Position numbers and translations under genes: made by a program. Positions 6,472-8,676 of a stretch of DNA of 8,676 nt are shown piece after piece. Origin of the DNA: CAZNRY01 sp964575675 (GTDB lineage: Bacteria > Eisenbacteria > RBG-16-71-46 > CAIMUX01 > VGJL01); NCBI GenBank assembly GCA_964575675.1, contig CAZNRY010000165.1:1-8676 (forward strand), written 5' to 3'. A model generated the notes under the pieces. It saw only the letters and a program-made list of their open reading frames with translations. It did not search any database and was not told where the DNA came from. Positions within the stretch are counted from its first letter, which is position 1; each line of letters starts with the position of its first letter.

Positions 6472-7007
6472 AGCCCGTGATGACCGGCGCTTCCGCCCGG
6501 ACCCATGTGATTCTGGCCGCTGTCCTGTTAGCGGCCGGCCTGCTCGTCGACATCGGTTTCATTCGCCCGGGTCGAGGCGAGCTCGCGCGGCTGAAGGCCG
6601 CTCGCGAGGATACGCGGCTTCGACTTGGGCAACAGCGGGCGCTGGATGAGGAGGCCGGGAGCCTGGCCGCGAGCCTGGGCGTCAGCGACCTCGCGGAGGC
6701 GATGTCGGGCGCGACTTTGTCGGACCCCGTGACGTTCCTCGGCGGATTGATTGCGGATGCGCGCCTGACGCGATTGGAGCTCGCAACGCATGCCTCGGCC
6801 GATGCAGGGAGCCTGCATCGAACGCGATTCAGCCTGAGGGTCCTGGGCGCGTACCCACGCATCCTGCAGCTCGTGCAGTCAATGGAGCGGAGTTCCCGCC
6901 TCGTCACGGTCGACGCGTTCTCGCTGCAGCCTGCGGCTGATTCCGCAGCTCTCGAGGGGCGGCTCGACGTCTCGATCTATGACCCGGCCGCGGAGAGAAG
7001 GCCATGA
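6468..7007 (+). CDS. pilO: PilO, inner-membrane alignment protein
   Basis: PilO is the bitopic partner of PilN in the inner membrane; together they link PilM to PilP. The 179 residues show one N-terminal transmembrane helix (about 10-30), a charged helix likely to form a coiled coil (about 33-65), and a C-terminal ferredoxin-like part with the family pattern RFSLRVLGAYPRILQLVQSM and a following LVTVDAFSL strand. The start at ATG 6468 overlaps the pilN stop by four bases, with GGAGG (6453-6457) ten bases upstream; the earlier in-frame ATG at 6435 would lie deep inside pilN. The stop overlaps pilP in the same ATGA fashion. Size and features are ordinary for the family. Confidence 0.88.
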   Translation: MKPVMTGASARTHVILAAVLLAAGLLVDIGFIRPGRGELARLKAAREDTRLRLGQQRALDEEAGSLAASLGVSDLAEAMSGATLSDPVTFLGGLIADARLTRLELATHASADAGSLHRTRFSLRVLGAYPRILQLVQSMERSSRLVTVDAFSLQPAADSAALEGRLDVSIYDPAAERRP

Positions 7008-7495
7008 CGGAAATGCCCAAGGGGACGAACGCCTTCTGGCTCGGGCTCGGACTGTTGGCGATTGTCGGCTTGTTCTTGGGATTCAGCGCGGCCGGGGCGG
7101 TCAGGGCGGTTCTTCAAAGCAAGGGCCTATCCGCGGTTCCGGCGTCGGGGCAGTCCGTCGTCGCCGGACGCTCGACGACGCCGCGGGCCGATAAGGACGC
7201 ATTGATCGCCGCGGCCGTTCCCGGGGAGCGCGATCCGTTTCGCGATCCGCCCCCGCTGAAATCAGAGGGAGCATCCGCCGCCCGTACAGGGCAACAAGAG
7301 GTTCGGGAGGTCCCGATCTGCAGCGGCCTCCTTTATGACACCATCAGCCCGCTTGTCGAGCTGGCCGCGGGATCTGGAAGCTCCGGCTGGCTGCGCAGGG
7401 GAGATCAGTTCCTCGGATGGAAGATCGTCCAAATCAACCCCAAGACCGTCACGATCGCGAAAGGCTCTGAGAGTATCGTTCTGCACTCGCCCTAG
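7004..7495 (+). CDS. pilP: PilP-like periplasmic bridge protein
   Basis: PilP connects the PilN/PilO complex to the secretin PilQ across the periplasm. The 163 residues consist of a transmembrane helix at about 11-33, a flexible linker, the motif RDPFRDP (76-82) found in PilP/PulC-type proteins, and a small beta domain (about 103-160) containing GDQFLGWKIVQINPKTVTI. Classical PilP is an inner-membrane lipoprotein, but there is no cysteine in or after the hydrophobic segment (the only Cys is 106, inside the beta domain), so this one should be anchored by its helix, as GspC is in type II secretion. The start overlaps the pilO stop; the stop TAG forms the beginning of the pilQ ribosome site. The name is supported mainly by position and the C-terminal domain. 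Confidence 0.83.
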   Translation: MTEMPKGTNAFWLGLGLLAIVGLFLGFSAAGAVRAVLQSKGLSAVPASGQSVVAGRSTTPRADKDALIAAAVPGERDPFRDPPPLKSEGASAARTGQQEVREVPICSGLLYDTISPLVELAAGSGSSGWLRRGDQFLGWKIVQINPKTVTIAKGSESIVLHSP

Positions 7496-7505
7496 GAGGC
7501 CACGC

Positions 7506-8676
7506 ATGATGCCAAAATCGAACAGAGTCGTCGGGCCCGCCGTCCTCATGGCCCTTCTCATCCTATTGCTAGTCGTGCCCGCGGGGACCCGGGCGCAGCA
7601 AGCCGGCTCGAGCGGCGTGATCACCCTCGACGCCGACAGCACCTCCGTGAACGGCATCCTGCAGATCCTGGCGGATCGAGGCGGACTGAACATCGTGACG
7701 AGCCCGGAGGTGCAGCGCAGGAAGATCACAATCCACCTGCGGAACACGCCGTTCGACGAGGCGCTGAACCTGGTCGTTCGGGCCGCGGGGTTGGGATACG
7801 AGCGGGTGGGCAACTCGATCCTCGTTGCAAACGTCGAGAAGCTCTCGACGCCCACCGGCCTCGTCACGCGCGTCTTCGACCTCCAATACGTCAGCGCCCA
7901 GGAGGTCAAGTCGATGCTCGAGGTGTTGAGCAAAGACGTTTCCGCAAACGCCACCGGGACCCGGATCGTGATCCACGCGAGCCAATCGGTCGTGGACGAG
8001 GCCGCGGGGATCATCAAACAACTCGATACCAAACCCCCGCAGATCCTTCTAGAGGCCCGCATGGTGGAGGTGAATACCTCGGACCTGAAGGAACTGGGCA
8101 TCGATTGGGAGAAGATCACGAAGTGGAACACGGTTCTGACCGAGGGGAAGCAGCCGGCGACCCGCCAGGGGCAGGTCCCCCAGACCCTCGACTTCTTCAA
8201 GGCTGACGAGACGGCCGACTACTACCGGCAGGCAGCGGCGTTCGAGGTGACCCTCGACGCATTGATCACAGACGGAAGCGCGCGCCTGCTCACGAACAGC
8301 AAGGTCGTCACGCTGAACGGGAGGCCGGCCGAGATCTTCGCGGGCGAGACGGTCCCGGTCGTCATCACGTCTCTCCAGAGCGGCGGGGGCGCAGGGGGAG
8401 TCCTGCAGTCGATCCAGCTGGAGAAGATCGACGTCGGCGTGAAACTCAAGATCACCCCGTTCATCGGGGAGGGAGAGTATGTCACGGCGTTGGTCGAACC
8501 CGAGGTCTCTCGGATCACGCGATTCATCGGCCCCGACAGCGATCTTCCGCAAACCTCGACGCGGCGCGCGAAATCGATCGTCCGCGTGCGGGATGGCGAG
8601 AAGATTTACCTGGGCGGATTGCTGGATGAGCAGAAAAAGCGCACGGTGAAGAAGGTCCCGCTGCTCGGCGACATCC
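7506..8676 (+). CDS. pilQ: PilQ secretin (3' truncated by window edge)
   Basis: This secretin forms the outer-membrane channel through which the pilus passes. The frame gives 390 residues before the window ends. A signal peptide (about 1-30, ending GTRA|QQ) is followed by an STN/N0 domain (about 38-108), one N1-like domain (about 123-175, VFDLQYVSAQEVKSML) and the secretin barrel domain from QILLEARMVEV (179 on). The barrel includes GETVPVV (280-286), the VGVKLKITPFIG stretch and the signature start VPLLGDI at the last codons. The C-terminus is probably only some tens of residues away, so the protein would be close to 420. There is no AMIN domain between signal peptide and N0, unlike typical PilQ of 600-800 residues. 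The start ATG 7506 is backed by AGGAGG (7494-7499) six bases upstream; ATG 7509 is adjacent. It could be called GspD-like by sequence, but the pilMNOP context decides for PilQ. Confidence 0.92.
   Translation, partial: MMPKSNRVVGPAVLMALLILLLVVPAGTRAQQAGSSGVITLDADSTSVNGILQILADRGGLNIVTSPEVQRRKITIHLRNTPFDEALNLVVRAAGLGYERVGNSILVANVEKLSTPTGLVTRVFDLQYVSAQEVKSMLEVLSKDVSANATGTRIVIHASQSVVDEAAGIIKQLDTKPPQILLEARMVEVNTSDLKELGIDWEKITKWNTVLTEGKQPATRQGQVPQTLDFFKADETADYYRQAAAFEVTLDALITDGSARLLTNSKVVTLNGRPAEIFAGETVPVVITSLQSGGGAGGVLQSIQLEKIDVGVKLKITPFIGEGEYVTALVEPEVSRITRFIGPDSDLPQTSTRRAKSIVRVRDGEKIYLGGLLDEQKKRTVKKVPLLGDI

Noticed and set aside
7262..8200. Minus-strand open frame of 312 codons opposite pilP and pilQ
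   Set aside because: Antisense to a secretin with clear domain signatures; no ribosome site or domain noted.

Overview
The window is one block of type IV pilus (T4P) genes, all on the + strand, from a high-G+C Gram-negative bacterium. An outer-membrane secretin at the right end implies a diderm envelope. Purine-rich ribosome binding sites, one TTG start and heavy G/C third positions are consistent throughout. I cannot name the organism. The unusual versions of PilM, PilP and PilQ suggest a lineage away from the well-studied Proteobacteria, perhaps an uncultured phylum, but that is a guess.

Left part (1-1187), major pilins. The 3' part of one pilin gene (cut by the window edge) is followed by a complete second copy. 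Behind the second stop lies the apparent C-terminal remnant of a third copy. Strong hairpins without a T-run follow the stops of both intact pilins, and could set pilin mRNA levels apart from the downstream genes.

Middle (1188-4901), minor pilins. A PilV-like and a PilW-like prepilin are followed by two tandem PilX-like proteins of about 440 residues. The PilX-like pair share a large C-terminal domain that I do not recognise. These four are expected to form the initiating and tip complex of the pilus.

Right part (4938-8676), alignment machinery. pilM, pilN, pilO, pilP and pilQ are packed with overlapping or abutting start and stop codons. PilM (cytoplasmic, actin-like) should bind PilN. PilN and PilO form the inner-membrane pair, PilP bridges the periplasm, and PilQ is the outer-membrane secretin, cut by the window end just before its C-terminus. 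The motors (PilB, PilT), platform (PilC), prepilin peptidase (PilD) and PilY1 are not in the window.

The points most worth checking are the pilin remnant and the post-pilin hairpins, the duplicated large PilX-like proteins, a PilM that seems to lack an internal segment opposite a PilN with a non-standard N-terminal motif, a PilP with a plain membrane anchor, and a compact PilQ without AMIN domains. The core is a recognisable T4P locus; I found no wholly unknown system.
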